A DNA stretch of 64,000 nucleotides. It comes from Ruminococcus flavefaciens FD-1 (lineage in GTDB: Bacteria; Bacillota; Clostridia; Oscillospirales; Ruminococcaceae). A program made the position numbers and the translations under genes. The DNA is taken from NCBI GenBank assembly GCA_000174895.1, contig ACOK01000111.1:27445-91444 (forward strand), written 5' to 3'. Positions 8,364 through 15,993 of the stretch are shown here, in pieces; positions within the stretch are counted from its first letter, which is position 1; each line of letters begins with the position of its first letter. The notes below the pieces were generated by a model. That model ran no database searches, had not been told where the DNA came from, and was given only the letters and a program-made list of their open reading frames with translations.

Positions 8364-9563
8364 TTATTTTAAAGATTTTTTTACCAGCTCAGTCATAGCA
8401 GCCTGAGCATTTGCCCGACCTTGAAGGTCGAGACTGACGTATACCTTTGCGGTGAAGGCTGTTGATTCATGTCCCAGTATATCGCTCAGATAGGGGAGCG
8501 GAACACCTGCCTTTACTGCCTGTGAAGCGTAAGTATGGCGCAGACAATGCGGATGAAAGTCCGTAATGCCGATACTCTCGGCAACTGCCTTGAGTTTCTT
8601 CCTTACAGTACCGGGATCAAGGTAATGACCGAGCTCGTTGGCTATGAGCCAAGGATTCTCCTCGTACATACCATATGATTTCTCAGCCTGCTCCTTCTGC
8701 CACTGAATGTGTGCAAGCACTTTATCAGCTACTTCGGGGAGCAGCGGAACCTGTCTCTTACCTTTTGAGGTCTTTGTCTCTTGAAGTCGAAGTATAGTCT
8801 TCGGTTCTCCAGCCTTAGCCTCGAAGTTCGAAACTCTGTTCAAGGATTTTGAGATGTTGAGGTAGTAGATTCCGTCCTTACAGCGTACATCATCATGAGT
8901 AAGAGCGCAGCATTCACCAAGCCTGAGTCCGCAGAACAACATAAGTACGAGAGCGATTTGAAGCCTGTCACCCTCCATTGCTGCTACAAATCCGCTTATC
9001 TCCGTTTCCGTCAGTACACGCATTTCAGGTGTCATTACCTTAGGAAGCTGAACGTAGTCAGCAGCGTTATGATAGATTAGCTGTCTGCCAACTGCGTGGT
9101 CAAGTGCTTTGTGTATCATATTCATTATATTATGCAGGGTCTTAGCGCTGAGCGGTAGTCCGGTGTCCAGTTGTCCAGCATTTTTCAAGAACAGAATGAA
9201 TTCCTGTAGGTCATCAACTGTCAAGTTTTTAAGCTTGATGTCCTTGATCTTGTGTCTCTGGATGTGACGGAGATAGCCGAGGTAGTTCATACGGGTGCTG
9301 TTGCGGATAGCAACTGAGCCGAACTTCTCGAGCCACTGGTCAAGATACTCCCCAAACGGCTGGTCGGAGCACAGCACCGGCTTGCCGGCGCTGATTTCCG
9401 ATTTAATCTTAGAGAGCCATTCATCCGCCTCCTTGCGTGTACGGAACTGGCGGTAGATCCGCTTCTTACTTCCGTCATGCAAAGGAACGAAAAATGCTGC
9501 TCTCCACTGTCCGTTTTTGAGTTTAAACTTTGTTCCTTCACCATTTGCGGCTTTACTGCTCAA
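8364..9563 (-). CDS. tyrosine integrase of the mobilizable element
   Basis: A 399-residue Tn916/phage-type recombinase. It has an AP2-like N-terminus (GEGTKFKLKNGQWRAAFFVP), a SAM-like core-binding domain and a catalytic domain with Arg in MLFCGLRLGECCAL, the HPHCLRHTYAS box, and the GHES...AKVYVSLD tyrosine region. TTG at 9563 is preferred: AAGGTG lies 6 bases before it, inside the overlapping excisionase gene, and an in-frame GTG at 9572 is the alternative. The overlap with the excisionase frame indicates translational coupling, as in many integrative elements. Confidence 0.85.
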   Translation of the reverse strand: MSSKAANGEGTKFKLKNGQWRAAFFVPLHDGSKKRIYRQFRTRKEADEWLSKIKSEISAGKPVLCSDQPFGEYLDQWLEKFGSVAIRNSTRMNYLGYLRHIQRHKIKDIKLKNLTVDDLQEFILFLKNAGQLDTGLPLSAKTLHNIMNMIHKALDHAVGRQLIYHNAADYVQLPKVMTPEMRVLTETEISGFVAAMEGDRLQIALVLMLFCGLRLGECCALTHDDVRCKDGIYYLNISKSLNRVSNFEAKAGEPKTILRLQETKTSKGKRQVPLLPEVADKVLAHIQWQKEQAEKSYGMYEENPWLIANELGHYLDPGTVRKKLKAVAESIGITDFHPHCLRHTYASQAVKAGVPLPYLSDILGHESTAFTAKVYVSLDLQGRANAQAAMTELVKKSLK

Positions 9564-9771
9564 TAGGATCACCTTCTTTCGCAGTTATAGCGCCGCCTAT
9601 TGTGCGGCTTTTGAGCCAGTGCTCAATTTCGGCAACTGGATACAAGATCCGGCGACCGACTCTGATGTGCGGTATCTCGCCGCAGCGGGTCAGCTTCCTT
9701 ATCGAGGAAATTGACATCCCCGTTTGGTTGGAAACCTCTGCTGCATTGAGACACAGCTTGTCTTTGTTCAT
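9553..9771 (-). CDS. excisionase-like helix-turn-helix protein (HTH_17 family)
   Basis: A 72-residue protein with the MerR-like winged helix seen in excisionase-family proteins: LNAAEVSNQTGMSISSIRKL, then IPHIRVGRRILYP and VAEIEHWL. These bind next to attachment sites and bias the integrase towards excision. ATG at 9771 follows AAAGGA. The 3' end overlaps the integrase start. Confidence 0.8.
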   Translation of the reverse strand: MNKDKLCLNAAEVSNQTGMSISSIRKLTRCGEIPHIRVGRRILYPVAEIEHWLKSRTIGGAITAKEGDPIEQ

Positions 9772-9837
9772 AGGCAAATCCTTTCATACTTAATTTCAAA
9801 TATATGTCAACAGTTTTAGACGTCTATTGAACCTGTG

Positions 9838-9857
9838 AATATATGATATCATATATT
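9838..9857. promoter_or_regulatory. perfect 20-base palindrome between divergent genes
   Basis: AATATATGATATCATATATT is self-complementary and lies between the excisionase gene (minus) and the unknown gene at 9933 (plus). It is a candidate operator. Confidence 0.45.
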
Positions 9858-9932
9858 TCCATTAATAACACGAAACAGGAAACATTCAATTCTATTTCGT
9901 TTTGATATGCTAACAAAAAGGAGGAGGAAACA

Positions 9933-10844
9933 ATGAAAGCGATGTCTGTCTTGTATGAAGAAATTGCTAAATATAAAAAATGGGATGAAGGTGATGATTA
10001 TGAAGCTAAATTAACTTTATTGAGGAAGAAATTTAGGCAATTGATGAATAATATATTACTTCGTAATACTAAAGATTATTATAAAAACAAAACTTCAGAG
10101 ATACCTGATGAAGATGTGGAGATAGTTAAGAAGTTACTGATAATGTCAGTAGATGGAGAAGGGGAAAATAAAATATGCAAAAAATGGTTTAATGGTAAAC
10201 TGAAATACAATGATTATAAAGATCGAGCAACTCTATATGATACACTTGTTGCGCTTTTAGACGAGTTACTTACATCCGGAAATATTCAAAATGGAACATA
10301 TGAAAGATGGTTATTATCTTTCGATACTATCTTATATGGAAATACCTCAAAACAGATTCTAAGCTTGTATAGTAATATAGATGATTTAGTTACTGCAACA
10401 ATAGGCTTAAATCAATATGTCAATTTGCCTGATATAAGTACAGAAACAGCCGAAGTATTTAGAAAATTACTTCCTACACCACCTCCTGAACTTGATGATG
10501 ATATAACTAAAATATCACTTAACCAATTGGTTGACTATTTTTCGTGCCAAGAAGAATTCTTCAGTAATTTAAATATTATTGTTGAATATTTGGCTTTGGA
10601 AGCCAAAGAAAAGAATCGAAAGATAATAGAGATTCTTATAGCATATATTATAGATAAAGATAAATACATAAATGACAAGGCAGTTAATTCAAATTTAGCA
10701 TATGAAGGATTAAATTTCATCGACCAACAATATCTTTTTTTGATGAATAATAAAGACATATTAAAACAAATAGGTGAGGATCTTTCGCTGCCTGAGGAAG
10801 TTATTTTAAAAATGTTTAAATTTATTAATAGAGACAAGAATTAG
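9933..10844 (+). CDS. hypothetical AT-rich, helical, acidic protein
   Basis: A 303-residue protein that I do not recognise. It is rich in Lys, Asp, Glu, Ile and Asn, with long predicted helices, no signal peptide and no convincing membrane segment. A Pro-rich hinge (LLPTPPPELDDD) divides an N-terminal two-thirds from a C-terminal helical third. A very strong AAAGGAGGAGG ribosome site precedes the ATG. Base composition is clearly more AT-rich than the neighbouring alcohol dehydrogenase gene, pointing to transfer. It could be cargo of the adjacent mobilizable element. It is the first of three genes followed by the same downstream repeat. Confidence 0.6.
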   Translation: MKAMSVLYEEIAKYKKWDEGDDYEAKLTLLRKKFRQLMNNILLRNTKDYYKNKTSEIPDEDVEIVKKLLIMSVDGEGENKICKKWFNGKLKYNDYKDRATLYDTLVALLDELLTSGNIQNGTYERWLLSFDTILYGNTSKQILSLYSNIDDLVTATIGLNQYVNLPDISTETAEVFRKLLPTPPPELDDDITKISLNQLVDYFSCQEEFFSNLNIIVEYLALEAKEKNRKIIEILIAYIIDKDKYINDKAVNSNLAYEGLNFIDQQYLFLMNNKDILKQIGEDLSLPEEVILKMFKFINRDKN

Positions 10845-10863
10845 TAAAGGAATGTATAGAGTT

Positions 10864-10905
10864 GTGTCCAAGTGTCCATAGTTTTCTCATATAAAACAAA
10901 AAATC
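10864..10905 (+). repeat. downstream repeat, copy A
   Basis: GTGTCCAAGTGTCC, then TTTTCTCATATAAAACAAAAAAT. The copy begins 19 bases after the stop of the unknown gene. It matches copies at 12072 and 14042. Confidence 0.75.
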
Positions 10906-10907
10906 AA

Positions 10908-10926
10908 CTCGCCCTTAACGGGCGAG
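10908..10926 (+). terminator. hairpin after repeat A
   Basis: The stem CTCGCCC/GGGCGAG with a five-base loop lies upstream of the alcohol dehydrogenase gene. It has no T-run, so it is a weak terminator candidate. Confidence 0.4.
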
Positions 10927-10974
10927 CAGCATCAACTATACATTTTCCAATCAAAAAAAGAAAGAGGTAATTCT

Positions 10975-12051
10975 ATGAAATTCTTTATGCCGACACAGGT
11001 TATCAGTGAAACAGATTGTATAGCCAAACACGCTGAAAAACTGGCATCTCTTGGCTCACACGCTCTTATAGTAACGGGAAACAGATCTTCCAAGCTCAAT
11101 GGCTCCCTTGACGATGTTATTTCAGCTCTCTCAGAGTATTCAGTTTCATATACTGTTTTTGACAAAGTAGAGGAGAATCCGTCTGTTGAAACAGTTATGT
11201 CTGCCCGTGATATGGGAATTGAATGCGGTGCGGATTTTGTTATCGGTATTGGCGGAGGTTCACCGCTCGATGCTGCGAAGGCCGTGGCTCTTATGATAAG
11301 GAACAATGAAAAATCATGGGAATTCCTGTATGAAGCAGCAGATTCTTCTGCACTTCCGTTAGCAGCGGTCCCTACTACCTGCGGAACAGGTTCCGAGGTC
11401 ACAGGAGTAGCTGTCCTTACACGCCATGACCTGAAAACCAAAGTTTCTGCAAAACATAAGATATTTCCCGACATTGCTTTTATAGACGGAAAATACCTGT
11501 TGTCCGCACCGAAAAAGATAATTGTCAATACTGCGATCGATGCCTTATCACATCTTATCGAAAGTGCAGTTAATACTCTTGCTGATACGTACAGTGATAT
11601 GTCTGTGTTTGCAGGCTTGAAGGAATGGGCGGAATGCCGCCGCTATATTGAAGGTGAATCGGAACTAACGTCAGCTGCGGCTATGAAACTCATGAATGCG
11701 TCTGCGCTTGCGGGAATGTCGATCGCTCAGACAGGAACAACTATTCCTCATTCTCTCAGCTATATGCTGACTTATGGAGCAGGTATACCGCATGGTGCAG
11801 CTGTAGGAGCATTTCAGGGCAAGTATCTGAAATATGCCGATGCTGAGCGAAGAAAAGCTGTTCTTGATGCAATAGGCTTCGGTGATACATATGAACTGGG
11901 AGCTTATATATCAAAACTTGCTCCTGTGGCCGCAGAGCGTGAACTGCTTGAGAGATCAGCGGAGAGTGTAATGAAAAACACTGCAAAACTTGCATTATGT
12001 CCGTATAAAATAGATGAAAAGATCATGGAAGATATGATCGATCTCAGCTGA
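10975..12051 (+). CDS. iron-containing alcohol dehydrogenase family protein
   Basis: A 358-residue NAD(P)-dependent dehydrogenase. The nucleotide-binding signature GIGGGSPLDAAKA is near residue 90. The family pattern AVPTTCGTGSEVTGVAVL follows, then the metal-binding stretch with AIDALSHLIE and the His residues of TIPHSLSY and GIPHGAAVG. The family reduces aldehydes or oxidises alcohols in the cytoplasm with Fe2+ or Zn2+. The substrate is not predictable from sequence alone. Start chosen at ATG after AAAGAAAGAGG. It is the second of three gene units ending in the shared downstream repeat and shows no linkage to a pathway nearby. Confidence 0.85.
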   Translation: MKFFMPTQVISETDCIAKHAEKLASLGSHALIVTGNRSSKLNGSLDDVISALSEYSVSYTVFDKVEENPSVETVMSARDMGIECGADFVIGIGGGSPLDAAKAVALMIRNNEKSWEFLYEAADSSALPLAAVPTTCGTGSEVTGVAVLTRHDLKTKVSAKHKIFPDIAFIDGKYLLSAPKKIIVNTAIDALSHLIESAVNTLADTYSDMSVFAGLKEWAECRRYIEGESELTSAAAMKLMNASALAGMSIAQTGTTIPHSLSYMLTYGAGIPHGAAVGAFQGKYLKYADAERRKAVLDAIGFGDTYELGAYISKLAPVAAERELLERSAESVMKNTAKLALCPYKIDEKIMEDMIDLS

Positions 12052-12071
12052 GATCTGCGAAATACTGCGAA

Positions 12072-12117
12072 GTGTCCGAGTGTCCGCAGATTTCCTCTAT
12101 AAACAAAAAATTTCTCG
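12072..12117 (+). repeat. downstream repeat, copy B
   Basis: GTGTCCGAGTGTCC, then TTTCCTCTATAAACAAAAAATTTCTCG. The copy begins 20 bases after the alcohol dehydrogenase stop and is the most diverged of the three. Confidence 0.75.
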
Positions 12118-12250
12118 ATTGTAATGTAAGTGCAATAATCAAAATAAAAAAATAAATCCTGAAGCGTCACATTTCTTGTTGTGTCACGGAATAGATATAG
12201 TGAAAGCCGAAAGATGCATCAGATAGCTTTTATTCAAGAGGTGATAAACT

Positions 12251-12817
12251 ATGACACATGAGAAATACCGTTTGCTTTCTTCTGAATCAAAAGAACTTGC
12301 GCAGAAGGAGTTGTTTGAAGAATATTTCAACTATGTGTATACGATAGTGACAGGCAGGCTGAGAAACTGCGCTTCCCGTGAAGATATAGAGGAATGTGTA
12401 GGCGATGTTTTCGCTGATATATACATATATTATGACAGCAGCAAACAGCTCGGCGGTGACGTATCGGGATTTGTCGGAACGGTTGCCCGTCGCAAGGCAG
12501 CAGACCATTTTGCAAAACTTACACGCAGAAGACCTGAGACCGTATCCGCTGATGAAGAAAATACCTCTGACATCAAAGCACCTGATGATACAGAAAAAAT
12601 AGTAGAGGACAAGGAAATTCACAGGGCATTGTTAAATTGTATTGATCTTCTCGGAGAACCTGACTCAACTATAATAATACAGAAATATTTCTTTATGCGA
12701 AGTGCAAAGGAAATCTCGGAATATGTGTCGTTGACTCCCGAAGCAGTCCGTGCAAGGCTTAGCCGTGCATTGAAAAAACTGCGGAAGGAACTCACCGCCA
12801 TGAACATTACACTTTAA
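12251..12817 (+). CDS. ECF-type RNA polymerase sigma factor
   Basis: A 188-residue sigma-70 family protein with only regions 2 and 4. Region 2 is seen in EEYFNYVYTIVTGRL and DIEECVGDVFADIY, with VSGFVGTVARRKAADHF for promoter melting. Region 4 is the C-terminal helix-turn-helix AKEISEYVSLTPEAVRARLSRALKKLR. The two are joined by an acidic linker. ECF factors redirect RNA polymerase in response to envelope or other stress. AGAGGTG precedes the ATG. The next gene, 13 bases downstream, encodes a membrane protein that is its likely anti-sigma partner. Confidence 0.88.
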   Translation: MTHEKYRLLSSESKELAQKELFEEYFNYVYTIVTGRLRNCASREDIEECVGDVFADIYIYYDSSKQLGGDVSGFVGTVARRKAADHFAKLTRRRPETVSADEENTSDIKAPDDTEKIVEDKEIHRALLNCIDLLGEPDSTIIIQKYFFMRSAKEISEYVSLTPEAVRARLSRALKKLRKELTAMNITL

Positions 12818-12830
12818 AGGAGGAACAGCT

Positions 12831-14027
12831 ATGAACGATAAGGAATTCAACCTTGACGCTTTAGCTAATGCTGATGATGAAACAGCTGCTAAGATTGCAG
12901 TACACTGTCCCGCCTCCGATGAAGAAAAGGAGAGAATGTTTGCAATGAGCAGAAGGATTTACAATAAAAGGACTGAAGAAAGCAATAATACAGAAAACAT
13001 CGAAGTTACAGGAGTTGAGCGCTATAAAAAGCCGATACTGCAAAAGATAATGTCGATAGCTGCTGCACTTGTACTTGTAGCAGGTATAGGAACAGGCGGA
13101 GCATTGATGCTGAAACACCGCAGCGCAGCACCGCAGACAGAGGTACCGCAAAATCAAACGACTGCTTCTTCGACAGAAGCTGTATCGCCGTTCGGTGATC
13201 TGAGCGGATACGAAGTGAAAGTAAAGACTACCAATTCAAATGAACTGATAGAGCTTGACGAAGAACGCAGCCGCAGTCTGATAAATGCTTTCAACAAAGG
13301 GGAATGGAATCAGATGCCGAATGACACTGAGGCTGATCCTGCTGTTACAGAGGCGATCAATGTAGTTCTTACAAAAGGCGATGATACATTGTTTTGTCTG
13401 CTGTATCATGATAAATATATTCTTTGCGATCGTGGCCCATCACAGACAAAATGGGAGGTAAGTGAGGAGATAAAAAATGCTGTATATGAAGCAGCTTCTT
13501 ATGCTATGAGTATTATTGACAGAAGAATAGCTGAGGAACAGTTCAAAATCAAGGAAGAAATAGAAGCTGCTGAAGCAAAAGCCGCTGAAGCTGCATCAGC
13601 AGCAAATGAGGAAATGATCGAAATACCGAATACAGAGTTTATGCAGAAGGATCTGGCAGCCGATATTCTAAAGGAAAGAGGTCTGAACGTTGAGTTCGCA
13701 AATCAGGAAAGCAATGATATTCAACCGGGATATGTTATAAAATCAGAACCTTCGACAGGTGAAAAGGTCTCAAAGGGTTCTACTGTCAGATTATATGTCA
13801 GCATGGGAGCAAACTCACAGACTATAATAACAGAGGATTACAAAGGAATGAATGCAGACGATGCAGTAATTATTGCAGAATACAGGTCATTGAAAGTCCA
13901 TACCGAGGAGATCAATTCTTCCGAAAAAGCCGGTATTGTAGTAGGTCAGGAACCTCAGCCGGGAGAAGAAACAGAAACAGGTTCGGAGATAATACTGTAT
14001 GTAAGCAACGGTAATCCGCCTGTCTGA
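12831..14027 (+). CDS. membrane-anchored anti-sigma-like protein with two PASTA domains
   Basis: A 398-residue protein. The cytoplasmic N-terminus (about 1-65) could bind the sigma factor. One transmembrane helix follows at about 68-88 (IMSIAAALVLVAGIGTGGALML). A Thr/Ser/Gln-rich outer linker, a globular region (about 120-230) and an Ala/Glu coiled coil come next. Two PASTA repeats end the protein (about 258-330 and 330-396; GYVIKSEPSTGEKVSKGS and GIVVGQEPQPGEETETGS are the diagnostic turns). PASTA domains bind peptidoglycan or muropeptides in PknB-type kinases and PBPs. A cell-wall-sensing anti-sigma role is inferred from gene order and topology. Confidence 0.8.
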   Translation: MNDKEFNLDALANADDETAAKIAVHCPASDEEKERMFAMSRRIYNKRTEESNNTENIEVTGVERYKKPILQKIMSIAAALVLVAGIGTGGALMLKHRSAAPQTEVPQNQTTASSTEAVSPFGDLSGYEVKVKTTNSNELIELDEERSRSLINAFNKGEWNQMPNDTEADPAVTEAINVVLTKGDDTLFCLLYHDKYILCDRGPSQTKWEVSEEIKNAVYEAASYAMSIIDRRIAEEQFKIKEEIEAAEAKAAEAASAANEEMIEIPNTEFMQKDLAADILKERGLNVEFANQESNDIQPGYVIKSEPSTGEKVSKGSTVRLYVSMGANSQTIITEDYKGMNADDAVIIAEYRSLKVHTEEINSSEKAGIVVGQEPQPGEETETGSEIILYVSNGNPPV

Positions 14028-14041
14028 TACAAGCATGATGT

Positions 14042-14088
14042 GTGTCCGAGTGTCCGGAATTTTCTCATATAAAACAAAAAATTTTTCG
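14042..14088 (+). repeat. downstream repeat, copy C
   Basis: GTGTCCGAGTGTCC, then TTTTCTCATATAAAACAAAAAATTTTTCG. The copy begins 15 bases after the stop of the PASTA gene and is nearly identical to copy A over the AT-rich half. Confidence 0.75.
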
Positions 14089-14101
14089 CATATTAATAAC
14101 A

Positions 14102-14134
14102 AAAGCCCTGCGATGAGTAATGCATCACAGGGCT
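14102..14134 (+). terminator. terminator after the sigma/anti-sigma operon
   Basis: The stem AAAGCCCTG/CAGGGCTTT with an inner GATG/CATC pairing is followed by TTGTTCT. It lies just beyond repeat C. Confidence 0.6.
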
Positions 14135-14270
14135 TTGTTCTATGTAGTTAGGCTCTTTTCAATTCTTTATTGTCATATTCCGAGGTGAACTCTAAGAAGT
14201 CATATTCTGAAATATGTGGGATTCTCCTCTGAATTTCGGTATATGCGGTATACTGGTTCGTTCATACAGA

Positions 14271-14867
14271 TTACTCTCTCAGAAAAAAATCCGGGTGAAT
14301 TTCAGTATATCCAAGATCGTCTATCGGTTCTCTTGTTATTTCCACTGTTGAAATGCTGCTGCACCATGAACCGACAAGTTTATCGTTTTCTCTGTTGTAA
14401 TAATCACCGCCTCCACGGCCATTGCCCATAGCAATGAGAAGAGCGAGAGGGGAGATATGATTCTGCATCCAGCCGGAATCGTCTGTATGATATGTCGGGC
14501 AGTGCAGTATATCGATATATTCTTTCTTTTCATGATTATAAATGAAGCGATATCCTTTATCTGTGATCTCGCCTTCAACGCCTGTGAAGTTCTCATCTAT
14601 ATAATCATACAGCGTATAAGGAGTATGAAGCCTGTCACACCATTCACGCAGTGTATCAAAATAGATTACCTTTTTATCATCGAGGTCCGCATAGTCGCCT
14701 ACAAGGAATACATGGTCACCTTTCCATTCTTCTGCTATTCTATTGAGAATTGCCTGAGCAGCATTTCTGTCCATAGCAATTTCAAGCAGCTTCCTTCCCG
14801 GTGCTCTTCTATTTACAAGAAGATACTCTTTTTTATCCATGTTTGCGATATAGTAGTATTGTCCCAT
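14271..14867 (-). CDS. hypothetical protein beginning MGQYYYIANMDKKEYL
   Basis: A 198-residue soluble acidic protein. The N-terminal pattern MGQYYxIxNxDKKEYL is one I associate with a family of uncharacterised proteins in Gram-positive bacteria. There is no catalytic motif I can name. Several Trp/Tyr-rich segments (REWCDRLHTPYTLYDYIDE, GSWCSSIS) suggest a compact globular fold. An AAGGAGA ribosome site precedes the ATG. It is convergent with the sigma operon and probably marks the left flank of the third mobile element. Function unknown. Confidence 0.6.
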   Translation of the reverse strand: MGQYYYIANMDKKEYLLVNRRAPGRKLLEIAMDRNAAQAILNRIAEEWKGDHVFLVGDYADLDDKKVIYFDTLREWCDRLHTPYTLYDYIDENFTGVEGEITDKGYRFIYNHEKKEYIDILHCPTYHTDDSGWMQNHISPLALLIAMGNGRGGGDYYNRENDKLVGSWCSSISTVEITREPIDDLGYTEIHPDFFLRE

Positions 14868-14981
14868 AAGTTTTTCTCCTTAAATCAATATTTGAGATAA
14901 TATCTCATATGTAAGTATACCATACTTATTTTAAAAGAACGCCGCATATATGACTGAGTTTACCGCATTTTAAAACTGTAA

Positions 14982-15947
14982 TTATTCCGTATTGTAGATA
15001 ATATCTGTATTTTTTAATTCGGAAATAAGAGTGTCAGACAAGATACATTTTTTGGATAATATAAGTTTATACTGAATTATACCATTTGCAGGTAAAGAAC
15101 ACAGTATTCTCTTCAATTCAGAGATTTCTTGAATAGTATTTTGCTCGCCCTCACATACACAGCAATCATGCCAGTTGCTATATTCATTTTGATATCGATA
15201 TCGTAGTAATATAGCTTTAAACAAGTCATTGCAGTCAGTGAATTCGATATCGGGAATATTGAGCAGTGGCGTTCCGTCCTGATGATGGGAATTTTCAAAA
15301 AGGCTGGCAGCTAAAGAGATATGTGTATCTGTTTCAAGATCATACTTATCAGAGTATCTTACTATTCTAAAAGTATGCCGCTTAGGTGCAGCTATAAGAA
15401 TTATCTCATTTACAATTGCTCTTTCGGGGCATTTGTGTGTATGATATATGAGACCGAGCAACAGTGCTTCAAGGCATATAGATGAAGGATGAGCATAGCT
15501 GCCTGTAAGTTTTTCTTTATCGATAAAAGATGCTCCGTAGAGAAGCTTACTTATACTATGATCCTGACGAACGGATTCTATTATTGTATGAATAAGAGGG
15601 CGTATAAAAGCGGTATCAAGGTTTCGGTCACAGAATTCTTTCATAGCTTCGAGATAAGGCTCAAGTGTAATAATGTTGGAAGAATTGCTTCTGAATTGAC
15701 TTATAGGAATAAGCTCATATGGATAACCCTTTCCGTCTTTTTCAAATCGACATAAGTATCTGTCAAGTTTTCTGTATGCAGAGGCTATTATCGGATCATT
15801 CCCAAAATAACCGAGAAGCTCAGATTCCGTACAGCCTGTGAATATCCTCATAAGGCTGATGTAGAATCTGCCTTTGCCTATCCTTCCTTTTCCTGACTTT
15901 TTTGCTTTGAACAATAAAGCCAATAAAGTATTGAATGTTAATATCAT
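14982..15947 (-). CDS. hypothetical protein downstream of the integrase
   Basis: A 321-residue protein I do not recognise. It is basic near the N-terminus (KAKKSGKGRIGKGRF), then mainly helical, with two Cys/His clusters (HTHKCPERAIVN and NWHDCCVCEGEQ) that could bind metal. No membrane segment is clear. ATG at 15947 follows TTGGAGG by 5 bases, and the upstream in-frame TTG lies within that ribosome site. It is on the same strand as the integrase gene and 46 bases after its stop, separated by a small hairpin. It is likely co-transcribed as element cargo. Confidence 0.55.
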   Translation of the reverse strand: MILTFNTLLALLFKAKKSGKGRIGKGRFYISLMRIFTGCTESELLGYFGNDPIIASAYRKLDRYLCRFEKDGKGYPYELIPISQFRSNSSNIITLEPYLEAMKEFCDRNLDTAFIRPLIHTIIESVRQDHSISKLLYGASFIDKEKLTGSYAHPSSICLEALLLGLIYHTHKCPERAIVNEIILIAAPKRHTFRIVRYSDKYDLETDTHISLAASLFENSHHQDGTPLLNIPDIEFTDCNDLFKAILLRYRYQNEYSNWHDCCVCEGEQNTIQEISELKRILCSLPANGIIQYKLILSKKCILSDTLISELKNTDIIYNTE

Positions 15948-15966
15948 ATTTACCTCCAAAAAAGAA

Positions 15967-15986
15967 CTCCGCCTTTAATGGCGGAG
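15967..15986. terminator. hairpin after the third integrase
   Basis: A perfect CTCCGCC/GGCGGAG stem with a six-base loop, without a long T-run on the minus strand. Confidence 0.5.
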
Positions 15987-15993
15987 CAGTGTA

